DNA from: Leucobacter sp. wl10
GTDB taxonomy: Bacteria > Actinomycetota > Actinomycetes > Actinomycetales > Microbacteriaceae
DNA: 64,000 nt
Assembly (NCBI RefSeq): GCF_003569785.1
Contig: NZ_KZ983993.1
Coordinates: forward strand, 83,114-147,113
Direction: 5' to 3'
Every line of letters begins with the position of its first letter. The stretch's first letter is position 1. Shown here in pieces: positions 16,764 to 24,964 of the stretch. Both the position numbers and the translations under genes were made by a program. Under the pieces are notes generated by a model, which was not told where the DNA came from, did no database searches, and worked only from the letters and a program-made list of their open reading frames with translations.

Positions 16764-18070
16764 TCAGGTGGAACCCCTTCGGGGGCGCGGGTGCTTCGGG
16801 GGGCGAGCCCGAGGACCCCGTCGAGTTCGAGCGCGCGGCCATCGAGCGCGATCGCGATCTCGCCTGGGAGCTGTTCGACGCGCAGCCGACGCATCGGCGG
16901 ATCCCCGAGCTCGCGCGCAGCGTGCTCGCGCGGGAGCCGAGCTTCACCGGCATGATCATCCTGATCGCGCTGCATCACCGGGCGCGCGGCGAACTCGACG
17001 AGGCCAGGCGCCTGCTGCAGGATCTCCTGGGGCGGCAGGATCGCCAATTCCTCAGCGCGCTCAGGCTCCTGCGCGACCTCGAGTACTCCGACAAGCGGTT
17101 CGCCGAATCGCAGCGGCTCGCCGAGGCGGTGCTGCGAGAGGATCCGGAGGCGGACTGGATGGACCGCATGGTCCACGCCAGCGCCCTGGTCTTCACCGGA
17201 GGCCGCGAGGCGGGGTGGGAGCGGATGGACGCGGCGGTGGAGCTGAGCGCCCGCACCGACCCCGAGCACCACGCGAGTGCGCTCGCGCAGCGGGCCGCGC
17301 GCTTCCTGCAGATGGGGGCGCCGCCTGACCGCTTCCTCCCGGCGGCGGAGGAGGCGATCGCCGCGAATCCCGTCGAGCCGGTGCTGTCGATCGCGCTCGC
17401 GTACGCGTACCTGTTCCACTACCGCGCGGAGGAGGCGGAGGCGCTGTTCCGGCGCGTGCTGCGGGAGGACCCCACCGACGAGGTGGCGCAGGGCGGCATG
17501 ATGATGGCTCGAGGGTTCCTGGATCCCATCGAGCGCGGCGACGCCACGATGGAGGTGTTCCGCCGCGCGGGCATGGGGGAGATGGCGTGGCGGACCATGT
17601 ACGAGCAGGTGTTCGACACCGGGCTCGAGGATGCGCTCTCCGCCCTGGACAGGGTGCTGCCGCGCGCGCTCGTCCGCGTGCTGCGCGGGGGTCTCAGGAA
17701 GTCCGCGGTGCCGCAGACGCTGGGTGAGGCGACGCTGCTCGCCTGGCACGACGGGCAGGACCCGGGCACGGGCGTGGCGTGGGGGCTCGACGAGCCCTTC
17801 CGACTGATGTCGTCGCGCGAGATCGACGAGATGGAGCACGCGATCGAGCGGGATCCGGCGGCCTGGCCGCAGTGGAGCGCCGAGGACGAGTCCTTCACCC
17901 TGATCGCCACGGACGACGCCGGCGCATACTTCTTCGAGGGCTTCGCCGGTCGGCTCTACCGCCGCTGCGCCGGGCAGGAGGATCGGGAGGTCGCCCCGAG
18001 CCTCGCCGACTGGGTGTGGGATCGCGTCGTCGCCCTCGGTGGCGAGGAGCGCCGGCCCGGGCGGGTGTGA
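16760..18070 (+). CDS. Helical-repeat (TPR-like) protein, paralogue 1 of 3
   Basis: Uncharacterised 436-aa soluble protein. The N-terminal ~290 residues are alpha-helical with TPR-like patterning (ARRLLQDLLG, AESQRLAEAVL, EEAEALFRRVLREDP). The C-terminal ~110 residues form a conserved module starting near AWHDGQDPGTG and ending APSLADWVWDRVVALGGEE, with spaced Trp and an acidic DDAGAYFFEG motif that loosely recalls SUKH/SMI1-type domains. That resemblance is weak and by eye. It overlaps the AAA+ gene and has two tandem paralogues downstream. Function unknown; substrate, adaptor or immunity-type partner of the ATPase are options. Confidence 0.8.
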   Translation: MIRWNPFGGAGASGGEPEDPVEFERAAIERDRDLAWELFDAQPTHRRIPELARSVLAREPSFTGMIILIALHHRARGELDEARRLLQDLLGRQDRQFLSALRLLRDLEYSDKRFAESQRLAEAVLREDPEADWMDRMVHASALVFTGGREAGWERMDAAVELSARTDPEHHASALAQRAARFLQMGAPPDRFLPAAEEAIAANPVEPVLSIALAYAYLFHYRAEEAEALFRRVLREDPTDEVAQGGMMMARGFLDPIERGDATMEVFRRAGMGEMAWRTMYEQVFDTGLEDALSALDRVLPRALVRVLRGGLRKSAVPQTLGEATLLAWHDGQDPGTGVAWGLDEPFRLMSSREIDEMEHAIERDPAAWPQWSAEDESFTLIATDDAGAYFFEGFAGRLYRRCAGQEDREVAPSLADWVWDRVVALGGEERRPGRV

Positions 18071-18100
18071 CGGGGCGCAAGAGGGGAAGGGGACGAGCGC

Positions 18101-19391
18101 ATGGACGAGGATCCGGAGTTCGATCGGGGCGGGTTCGATGCCGACGATCTCGAGCGCGAGGCGATCGCCAGGGATCGCGCGCTCGCGTGGGAGCTGTACG
18201 AGACCCGTCCCGAGCATCCGCGCATCGCGGAGCTCACGCGGAGCGTGCTCGCGCGGGCGCCTCAGATCACGGGCATGATCATCCTGCTCGCGCTGCACCG
18301 CCGGGCCTGCGGCGAGGTCGAGGAGGCGCGGCGCCTGCTGCGGGAGCTGGCGGGGCGGCGCGATCCCCAGTACGTCAACGCGGTCAAGAACCTGCGCGAT
18401 CTGGAGTTGTCCGACAAGAAGTATGCCGAGGCCCTGCACCTGACCGAGATCGTGCTGCGGGAGGACCCGGAGGCCGACTGGACCGAGTGGATGGACTACG
18501 GCACCGCGGAGGTGTTCGTGCGGAGCCCCGAGGAAGGCTGGCGGCGGATCGACGACGCCGTCGAGATGGCCGCCCGCACCGACCCGGACTGGTACGCCGA
18601 CGCCCTCGCCCAGCGCGCCCTGCGGCTCCTCACCACGGGCGCGCCGCCGATACGCTTCCTCCCCCGCCGCGGAGCAGGCGGTCGAGGCGGATCCCACCGA
18701 GCCGACCATCACCCTGGCGCTGGCGTACGCGTACCTCTTCGACTACCGGCCCGACCGTGCCGAGGAGCTGCTCCGGCGTCTGCTGCGGGAGGATCCGACC
18801 GACAGGGGCGCCCTCGGCGGGATGACCGTCGCGCGGGGGTTCCTCGACCCGATCGAGCGCGGCGACACGACGCTCGACGCGCTCCGAGAGTTCCGCATGG
18901 GGGAGCTCGCCTGGCGGATGATGCGCGATCAGATGTTCCGCACGGGCCTCGACGAGGCGCTCGAGGCGCTCGACGCCGTGCTGCCGCACGACCTGGCCCG
19001 CTCGTTGCGCCCGCCCCTCGGCGGAGAGGCGGCGCGGGAGAGCTACGGCGAGACGGAGCTGCTCGAGTGGCACGACGGCCAGGAGCCGGGCACGGGCGCG
19101 CTGTGGGGCTTCGACGAGCCCTTCCGGCTGATGTCGGCGGCCGAGGTCGACGAGATGGAGCACGCGATCGTTCGGGATCCGGCCGCGTGGCCGCAGTGGG
19201 ACTCCGAGAACGAGTACTTCACCCTGATCGGCGCGGACGACGCGGGGGCCTACCTCTTCGTGGGGCCCGGAGGCGTGCTGCATCGCCGCTGCGCCGGGCA
19301 GGAGGACCGGGAGGTCGCCCCGAGCCTCGCCGACTGGGTGTGGGATCGCGTCGTCGCCTTCGGCGGCGAGGAACGCCGGCCGGGCCGGTAG
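18101..19391 (+). pseudogene. Helical-repeat (TPR-like) protein, paralogue 2 of 3, frameshifted
   Basis: Begins at ATG 18101 with a good ribosome binding site and aligns with its neighbours along its whole length. The frame breaks after PPIRFLP: a run of five C at 18661-18665 has one base more than the paralogues require. The correct C-terminal half continues in another frame through MTVARGFLDPIERGDTT and ends at 19391 with GGEERRPGR. If real, the product is cut from its C-terminal module and fused to about 290 residues of out-of-frame sequence. A sequencing error or a phase-variable homopolymer are alternatives. Both halves are otherwise intact, so the change is recent or artefactual. Confidence 0.8.
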
Positions 19392-19428
19392 CACGGTATC
19401 CGCACGTTGGCGCAGTCCCGGCTCCCGA

Positions 19429-19470
19429 GTTCGGGGTTCGAGGTTCGGAGTTCGGAGTTCGGGGTTCGGA
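19429..19470. repeat. Six tandem 7-bp repeats (GTTCGGR)
   Basis: Units begin at 19429, 19436, 19443, 19450, 19457 and 19464. They are GTTCGGG or GTTCGGA with one GTTCGAG. The repeat lies in the gap between paralogues 2 and 3. Confidence 0.9.
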
Positions 19471-19479
19471 GCCCCCTCA

Positions 19480-19531
19480 GCTCGACAGTAGATGCTTGAG
19501 AATTGTGAAAGAAGAGCATCTACTGCCGAGC
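19480..19531. repeat. 17-bp inverted repeat between paralogues 2 and 3
   Basis: Arms at 19480-19496 (GCTCGACAGTAGATGCT) and 19515-19531 pair with a single mismatch around an AT-rich 18-nt spacer. No transposase is nearby. A terminator-like hairpin or the footprint of a small element are both possible. Confidence 0.75.
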
Positions 19532-19581
19532 GGACAGGTGGACGTCGAGGCGGACGGGTGAATGTTGCAGGAGGGGAGCGC

Positions 19582-20841
19582 ATGAGCGCACACGACGACA
19601 TCGAGCGCGCGGCGATCGAGCGGGACAGGGATCTCGCCTGGGAGCTGTACGACGTGCGGCCCGAGCACCCGCGGATCCCGGAGCTCGCGCAGAGCGTGCT
19701 CGCACGGGAGCCGACGTTCACCGGCATGATCATCCTCACGGCGCTGCACCGCGAGGCGTGCGGCGAGGTCGAGGAGGCCAGGCGCCTGCTGCAGGATCTG
19801 ATGGGCCGGAGAGACCGGCAGTATCTCAACGTGCTCAAGAAGCTGCGCGACCTCGAGTTCTCGGACGAGAACTACGCCGAAGCGCTGCGCCTCGCCGAGA
19901 TGGTGCTGCGTGAGCACCCCGAGGCCGACTGGATGGACCGCATGGACTACGGCAGTGCGCTGATCTTCACCGGCGATCCCGGGGGCGGGTGGCGGGTGAT
20001 CGACGAGGCCGTCGAGTCGACCGCCCGGGTGGATCCCGAACAGTACGCGATGGCGCTCGGGCAGCGCGCGACGCGGCTGCTCGCCTCGGGCGCGCCGCCG
20101 GAGCGCTTCCTGCCCGCCGCGGAGGAGGCGCTCGCGGCGGATCCGAGCGACCCGATCCTCGCCACCACCCTGGCCTACGCCTATCTGTACCACTATCGCG
20201 CGGAGGAGGCTGAGGGTCTGTTCCGGCGCGTGCTGCGGGAGGACCCGACCGACGAGGTGGCGCAGGGCGGCATGATCGTCGCGCGCGCGTTCCTCGACCC
20301 CATCGAGCGCGGGGTGCGCACGATGGACGACCATCGCCGTGCCGGCACCGGGGAGATGGCGTGGCGCACGCTGCGCGACCAGATGTTCGGCACGGGACTC
20401 GTGGAGGCGCTCGTCGCGCTCGACGCCGTGATGCCGGAGGCGCTGGCGGCCTCCCTGCGCCCGCCCCTCGACCGCGAGACGGCGCGCGACTCGGGCGGCG
20501 AGTGGAGGGTGCTCGCGTGGCACGATGGGCAGGAGCCCGGCACCGGCGCGCTGTGGGGCGCGGGCGACTCCTTCCGGCTGATGACCGCGGCCGAGATCGG
20601 CGAGATGGACGAGGCGATCGAGCGGGATCGGGGGGCCTGGTCGCAGTGGGACGAGGAGGAGTACTACACGCAGATCTTCACTGACGACGCGGGCGCGTAC
20701 CTCATCGAGGGCCGGGGCGGCCGCCTGATCCGCCGGGCCCGGGGGGAGGCGGACCGGGAAGTCGCGCCGAGCCTCGCCGACCGGCTGTGGGATCGCGTGG
20801 TCGCACTCGGCGGAGAGGATCCGAGGCCGGGGCGCCCCTGA
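19582..20841 (+). CDS. Helical-repeat (TPR-like) protein, paralogue 3 of 3
   Basis: Intact 419-aa paralogue of the two preceding genes. It shares the opening pattern IERDRDLAWELYD...HPRIPELAQSVLAREP, the central LFRRVLREDPTDEVAQGGM and the C-terminal module from AWHDGQEPGTGALWG to LADRLWDRVVALGGED. I chose ATG 19582, preceded by GAGGGGAG; the open frame extends 30 codons upstream through repeat sequence. It is separated from paralogue 2 by repeats, so it may have its own transcription. No known family was recognised beyond TPR-like character. Confidence 0.82.
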   Translation: MSAHDDIERAAIERDRDLAWELYDVRPEHPRIPELAQSVLAREPTFTGMIILTALHREACGEVEEARRLLQDLMGRRDRQYLNVLKKLRDLEFSDENYAEALRLAEMVLREHPEADWMDRMDYGSALIFTGDPGGGWRVIDEAVESTARVDPEQYAMALGQRATRLLASGAPPERFLPAAEEALAADPSDPILATTLAYAYLYHYRAEEAEGLFRRVLREDPTDEVAQGGMIVARAFLDPIERGVRTMDDHRRAGTGEMAWRTLRDQMFGTGLVEALVALDAVMPEALAASLRPPLDRETARDSGGEWRVLAWHDGQEPGTGALWGAGDSFRLMTAAEIGEMDEAIERDRGAWSQWDEEEYYTQIFTDDAGAYLIEGRGGRLIRRARGEADREVAPSLADRLWDRVVALGGEDPRPGRP

Positions 20842-20892
20842 GCGGCTCGGGCGGGGTTCCGCGAGGCGAGACGGCGGGGCTAGGCTCGAGGC

Positions 20893-21861
20893 ATGACGAT
20901 GCGCGCGATAGTTGCTGAGCAGGCCGGCGGTCCCGAGGCGCTGAGGATCGCGGAGGTTCCGGATCCCGAGGCCGGTCCGGGGGAGCTGCTCGTGCGGACC
21001 GTGGCCGTCGGCGTGAACTTCATCGAGACGTACCAGCGGTCCGGCCTCTACTCCGTGCCGTTCCCGTTCACGCCGGGTGCGGAGGGTGCCGGGCGCGTGC
21101 TCGCGGTCGGCGAGGGCGTCGAGGGCTTCGCGGTCGGCGACCTGATCGCCACGGCCGAGGCGCGCGCCACCTACGCCGAGCGCTTCGTCGTGGAGGCGGA
21201 GCGCGCGGTCGCCGTACCCGACACGATCGGCGCCGACACCGCGGCGGCGCTGCCGCTGCAGGGGCTGACCGCGCACTACCTCGCGACCTCCGCGGCGCGA
21301 CCGCAGCCGGGCGACACGGTGCTCGTGCACGCGGGCGCCGGTGGCGTCGGCCTGCTGCTCACGCAGCTGCTCGTCGCGCGCGGGGTGCGGGTGCTGACCA
21401 CCGCCTCGACGCCCGAGAAGGGGGAGCTGAGCCGGGGCGCGGGCGCCGCCGAGGTGCTCGATTACGCGGGCTTCGCGGATCGCGCGCGCGAGCTCACGGA
21501 CGGTGACGGCGTCGCCGTCGTCTACGACGGCGTCGGCAGGAGCACCTTCGACGACTCCCTGCGCGCCCTGCGCGTGCGAGGCGAGCTGGTGCTCTTCGGA
21601 GCGGCGAGCGGCCCCGTGCCGCCGTTCGACCTGCAGCGCCTCAACGCCGGCGGATCCCTGTCGGTCACCCGTCCCTCGCTCGGCCACTTCCTGCGCACGC
21701 CCGAGGAGCGGGCCTGGCGCTACGGCGAACTCTTCGACGCGATCTCCGCGGGGGCGCTCGACATCCGCATCGGCGTGCGCTTTCCCCTGGCCGAGGCCGC
21801 CGCGGCGCACGCGGCGCTTGAGGGCCGGGAGACGACGGGCAAGGTGATCCTCGAGCCGTGA
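20893..21861 (+). CDS. NADPH:quinone oxidoreductase (zinc-less MDR family)
   Basis: Soluble medium-chain reductase of the quinone oxidoreductase group, 322 aa. The N-terminal GroES-like domain contains GVNFIETYQRSGLY, a QOR hallmark. The Rossmann domain has HAGAGGVGLLLTQL at about residues 148-161. No zinc-binding cysteines are present. It reduces quinones with NADPH by analogy. It follows the helical-repeat cluster by about 50 bases on the same strand but shares no evident function, and it is convergent with the BtpA-like gene. Confidence 0.92.
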   Translation: MTMRAIVAEQAGGPEALRIAEVPDPEAGPGELLVRTVAVGVNFIETYQRSGLYSVPFPFTPGAEGAGRVLAVGEGVEGFAVGDLIATAEARATYAERFVVEAERAVAVPDTIGADTAAALPLQGLTAHYLATSAARPQPGDTVLVHAGAGGVGLLLTQLLVARGVRVLTTASTPEKGELSRGAGAAEVLDYAGFADRARELTDGDGVAVVYDGVGRSTFDDSLRALRVRGELVLFGAASGPVPPFDLQRLNAGGSLSVTRPSLGHFLRTPEERAWRYGELFDAISAGALDIRIGVRFPLAEAAAAHAALEGRETTGKVILEP

Positions 21862-21943
21862 GCAGGCCGCTCTCGCCTCGCACGTTCAGTCGTCGGGACC
21901 GGGAGAGGCTCGGAAGCGGAGCGCAAGCGGGATCGCCCGTCTT

Positions 21944-22759
21944 CTACAGCGCGTCGCGGAATGCGCGGGCCTCGCCCATGAGCTCCTGCACGCGGGCCAG
22001 GTCCGCCTCGTTCTCGAAGACGCCGTCGCGCTTGAAGTAGGTGCCGATCACGGCGCCGTCGGCGACCGCGAGCTGCTCGGCGACGTTGCTCGCGCGCACG
22101 CCCGTGTTCACGAAGACCGGCGTGTCGCCCGCGTTCTCCTTGATGATGGAGAGCGACTGGGCGTCGGTCGGCGCGCCGGCGGTGAGGCCAGAGACGCACA
22201 GCGCGTCAGGCCGGCACGCGAACACGGTGGAGCGGGCGATCGAGGCGAGGTCGCGGTCGGCGAGGTACTCCGCGGACTCCGGGACGATGTTGAACAGGAG
22301 TTTGACGCTGCCGGCGCCGATGCGGTGGTGGTGGCGGGCGACCTCGCCGATGTTCGTGTCCCAGAGCCCGAAGTCGCTCGCGTAGACCCCCGTGAAGATC
22401 TCGCGCACGAACTTCGCATCGGTCGCGGTTGCGAGGTCGATCGACGCGCGGCCGTCCCAGAGCACGTTGACGCCGTAGGGCACCTCGAACTCGGACTGCA
22501 GTTCGCCGATGACGCGCGCCATCGTGATCGCCGTGATGGGCTCGGTCTTGGTCAGGTAGGGGAGGCTGAACTCGTTCGAGATCAGGACGCCGTCGACGCC
22601 CCCCTCCTGCAGCCGGCCGAGCTCGCGCTTCGCGCGATCGACGATCGCCGACAGGCCGCCCGTCGAGTCGTAGCCCGGATCCCCGGGGAGGGCCGCGAGG
22701 TGAAGCATCGAGATGACGGGCTTGTGCGTGCCGAAGACATCGGGGAGCCAGTTGGCCAT
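21944..22759 (-). CDS. BtpA/SgcQ family protein
   Basis: TIM-barrel protein of the BtpA/SgcQ family, 271 aa. Recognisable stretches include PVISMLHLAALPGDPGY at the N terminus, GVDGVLISNEFSLPY, and the C-terminal DGAVIGTYFKRDG with phosphate-binding character. Family members sit in sugar operons (SgcQ in the E. coli sgc cluster); the enzymatic activity is not firmly known. The start at ATG 22757-22759 has GAGGAAC upstream. It is divergent from the DeoR regulator and shares its control region, so it is likely part of the same sugar regulon. Confidence 0.87.
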   Translation of the reverse strand: MANWLPDVFGTHKPVISMLHLAALPGDPGYDSTGGLSAIVDRAKRELGRLQEGGVDGVLISNEFSLPYLTKTEPITAITMARVIGELQSEFEVPYGVNVLWDGRASIDLATATDAKFVREIFTGVYASDFGLWDTNIGEVARHHHRIGAGSVKLLFNIVPESAEYLADRDLASIARSTVFACRPDALCVSGLTAGAPTDAQSLSIIKENAGDTPVFVNTGVRASNVAEQLAVADGAVIGTYFKRDGVFENEADLARVQELMGEARAFRDAL

Positions 22760-22794
22760 TGTTCCTCGTTCCAGGTTCGGAATGTGAAAGATTT

Positions 22795-22823
22795 GTGAAT
22801 AATTCACGATGAGCTAATCACAA
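22795..22823 (-). promoter_or_regulatory. Promoter and candidate DeoR operator for the BtpA-like gene
   Basis: On the minus strand TTGTGA (22823-22818) and TATTCA (22801-22796) are 16 bp apart. A perfect 13-base palindrome GTGAATAATTCAC (22795-22807) overlaps the -10 element. It is well placed as the operator of the divergent DeoR-type repressor. Confidence 0.6.
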
Positions 22824-22881
22824 GAGATTCGATAACACAATGGGGTGTTCTATCCTGGTTCCTGACGACTGGAGGCCGTGC

Positions 22882-23655
22882 ATGGAAGCGCAGGAGCGAC
22901 GCGAGCTCATCGAGCGGCGGATTCTTTCCGACGGCGAGGCCTCCTTCAAGACGCTGTCGCAGGAGTTCGGCGTCTCGGAGATGACGGTGCGGCGCGACCT
23001 CGAGCTGCTCGAGCAGTCGGGGAGTGTGCGCCGGATCATGGGCGGCGCGATCGCCGCGCACGGCACCGCCGTCGAGCCGGGCTTCGATGCCCGGGCGCTG
23101 GTCAGCGCGCGCGAGAAGGTGGGCATCTCGATCGCGGCGGTGGGGCACCTGATCCCGGGTGAGACGGTCGTGCTCGACAGCGGCAGCACGGCGCTCGCGG
23201 TCGCCCGCACGATCGTGGGGCGGGGCCTCGGGCTCACGGTCGTCACGCCGAGCATCCTCGTGGCGGCCGAGCTGCACAACGAGCCCAACACGACCGTGCT
23301 CGTCACCGGGGGCACCGTGCGGCCCGGCGAGCTGAGCCTCATCGGGGCCGAATCCGTCGCGGCGTTCGATCGCTACAACTGCGACGTGTACATCATGGGC
23401 GTCTCGGGGGTTGACGGGAAGCGCGGGCTCTCCGACTACAGCAACGAGGAGGCCGCGGTGAAGCGCGCAGCCCTGCGCGCGGCCGAGCGCGTCATCGTCG
23501 TCGCCGACGCCTCGAAGCTCGGTCGGGTGCACCTGACGAACGTGGCCCTGCCTGGCGAGATCGACCTGCTCATCACGGACGGGCCCGCGGACCACCCAGC
23601 GCTCGTCGGATTGCGCGCGGCCGGCGTGACCGTGGAGTGCGTGCCCTCCCTCTGA
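22882..23655 (+). CDS. DeoR/GlpR-family transcriptional regulator
   Basis: Sugar-phosphate-responsive repressor, 257 aa. The N-terminal winged helix (about residues 3-57) contains LSQEFGVSEMTVRRDLELLE, the DeoR signature. The C-terminal isomerase-like sensor domain has the conserved VVLDSGSTALAVAR, VTGGTVRPGELSLIG and SNEEAAVKRA motifs that bind a phosphorylated ligand. ATG 22882 is preceded by GGAGG. It lies between the BtpA-like gene and the sugar ABC operon and probably controls both, with a kinase product as inducer. Confidence 0.94.
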   Translation: MEAQERRELIERRILSDGEASFKTLSQEFGVSEMTVRRDLELLEQSGSVRRIMGGAIAAHGTAVEPGFDARALVSAREKVGISIAAVGHLIPGETVVLDSGSTALAVARTIVGRGLGLTVVTPSILVAAELHNEPNTTVLVTGGTVRPGELSLIGAESVAAFDRYNCDVYIMGVSGVDGKRGLSDYSNEEAAVKRAALRAAERVIVVADASKLGRVHLTNVALPGEIDLLITDGPADHPALVGLRAAGVTVECVPSL

Positions 23656-23774
23656 GCGACCCGGAGCCGCTCCGGCCGTCGTCCGGCCGTCGTCGGGCCG
23701 TCGCCGAGCCGTCGCCGCGTCCCGTCGCCCGGGCTTCCGCGCGCGGCCGAACTGGGAACCCGCCGGGTCGTGTG

Positions 23775-23802
23775 TTGACAACGCCTCGGAGATGGTTTTA
23801 CT
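23775..23802 (+). promoter_or_regulatory. Probable promoter of the sugar ABC operon
   Basis: TTGACA (23775-23780) and TTTACT (23797-23802) are 16 bp apart. A TCCCAA/TTGGGA inverted repeat and a GAAATTTC palindrome follow within about 40 bases, which could be regulator sites. Confidence 0.6.
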
Positions 23803-23872
23803 CTTCCCAAACGATGAAATTTCGTCCCAGAACTTGGGATTAATGATGGAAACTCACACAAAGGAGTGTCAA

Positions 23873-24913
23873 ATGCGGCGCAGATTGGTAACAGGACTCG
23901 GTATCGGAGCGATTGCGACGCTGGCTCTCACCGGCTGCGGTCAGGTCGGCGGCGGCGGTTCGGCGGGTGGTTCGGCGGACGGCGGCTCCAAGGGCGGCCC
24001 GCTGACGATGGTCACGGTCGTCAAGATCACCGGGGTCGGCTGGTTCGACCGCATGGAGGTCGGCGTGAACGAGTACGCGCAGGACAGCGGCAACGACGTC
24101 CGCCAGGAGGGTGCGGACGACGCGAGCCCCGAGAAGCAGATCCAGATCATCCAGGATCTGATCCCGCAGGCGCCCGACGCGATCACCGTCGTCCCGAACT
24201 CGCCCGAGGCGCTCGAGACGGTCCTCGGCCAGGCCCGCGACCAGGGGATCGTCGTCGTCGCGCACGAGGCCGCGGGCATCAAGAACGCGGACATCGACAT
24301 CGAGGCCTTCGACAACAAGTCGTACGGCGCGCAGATCATGGACAACCTCGGCCAGTGCATGGGCGGCGAGGGCAAGTATGTGCAGTTCGTGGGCGGCTTG
24401 ACCGCGAAGACCCACATGGACTGGGTCGGCGGCGCCTACGATCAGCAGCAGACCAAGTTTCCCGACATGCAGCGCGTCGAGGATCCCGTAGAGAGCAAGG
24501 AGGACGAGAACGTGGCCTACCAGCGCACCAAGGAGCTGCTCGCGAAGTACCCGGACCTCAAGGGCATCCAGGGCTCGGCCGGAACCGACGTCGCAGGCGC
24601 GGCGCGCGCGGTGCAGGAGGCCGGACTGGCCGATCAGGTGTGCGTCATGGGCACGAGCATCCCCTCGGTGGCGAAGAAGTACCTCTCCGACGGCTCCATC
24701 GACAAGATCTTCTTCTGGGATCCGGCGATGGCCGGCAAGGCCCAGCTGAAGATCGCCGAGATGCTGGTCAACGGTGAGGAGATCAAGGACGGCACCGACC
24801 TCGGCATCGAGGGCTACGAGTCGCTCACGGCCCTCGAGGGGTACGACAACGTCTTCGTGGGAGACGCCGCCGTCACCGTCGACAAGCAGAACGTCGACGA
24901 GTACGACTTCTGA
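23873..24913 (+). CDS. Sugar ABC transporter substrate-binding lipoprotein
   Basis: Periplasmic-binding-like lipoprotein of the rhamnose/ribose/autoinducer-2 group (peripla_BP_4), 346 aa. The signal peptide ends in the lipobox LALTGC with Cys22. The start at ATG 23873 follows AAAGGAG. The mature protein shows the type I fold with DLIPQAPDAITVVPNSPEAL and WDPAMAGKAQLKIAEMLVNG. It delivers a sugar to the ATPase and two permeases encoded downstream in one operon. The ligand is unknown. Confidence 0.92.
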   Translation: MRRRLVTGLGIGAIATLALTGCGQVGGGGSAGGSADGGSKGGPLTMVTVVKITGVGWFDRMEVGVNEYAQDSGNDVRQEGADDASPEKQIQIIQDLIPQAPDAITVVPNSPEALETVLGQARDQGIVVVAHEAAGIKNADIDIEAFDNKSYGAQIMDNLGQCMGGEGKYVQFVGGLTAKTHMDWVGGAYDQQQTKFPDMQRVEDPVESKEDENVAYQRTKELLAKYPDLKGIQGSAGTDVAGAARAVQEAGLADQVCVMGTSIPSVAKKYLSDGSIDKIFFWDPAMAGKAQLKIAEMLVNGEEIKDGTDLGIEGYESLTALEGYDNVFVGDAAVTVDKQNVDEYDF

Positions 24914-24964
24914 GCCGCTCGCCCGGCCGCCGGCACCGCCCGCTGACCCACCCGAGGAGACCCG

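Noticed and set aside
19480..19531. Terminal inverted repeats of an insertion sequence
   Set aside because: The arms are only 18 bases apart and no transposase ORF or target duplication is visible.
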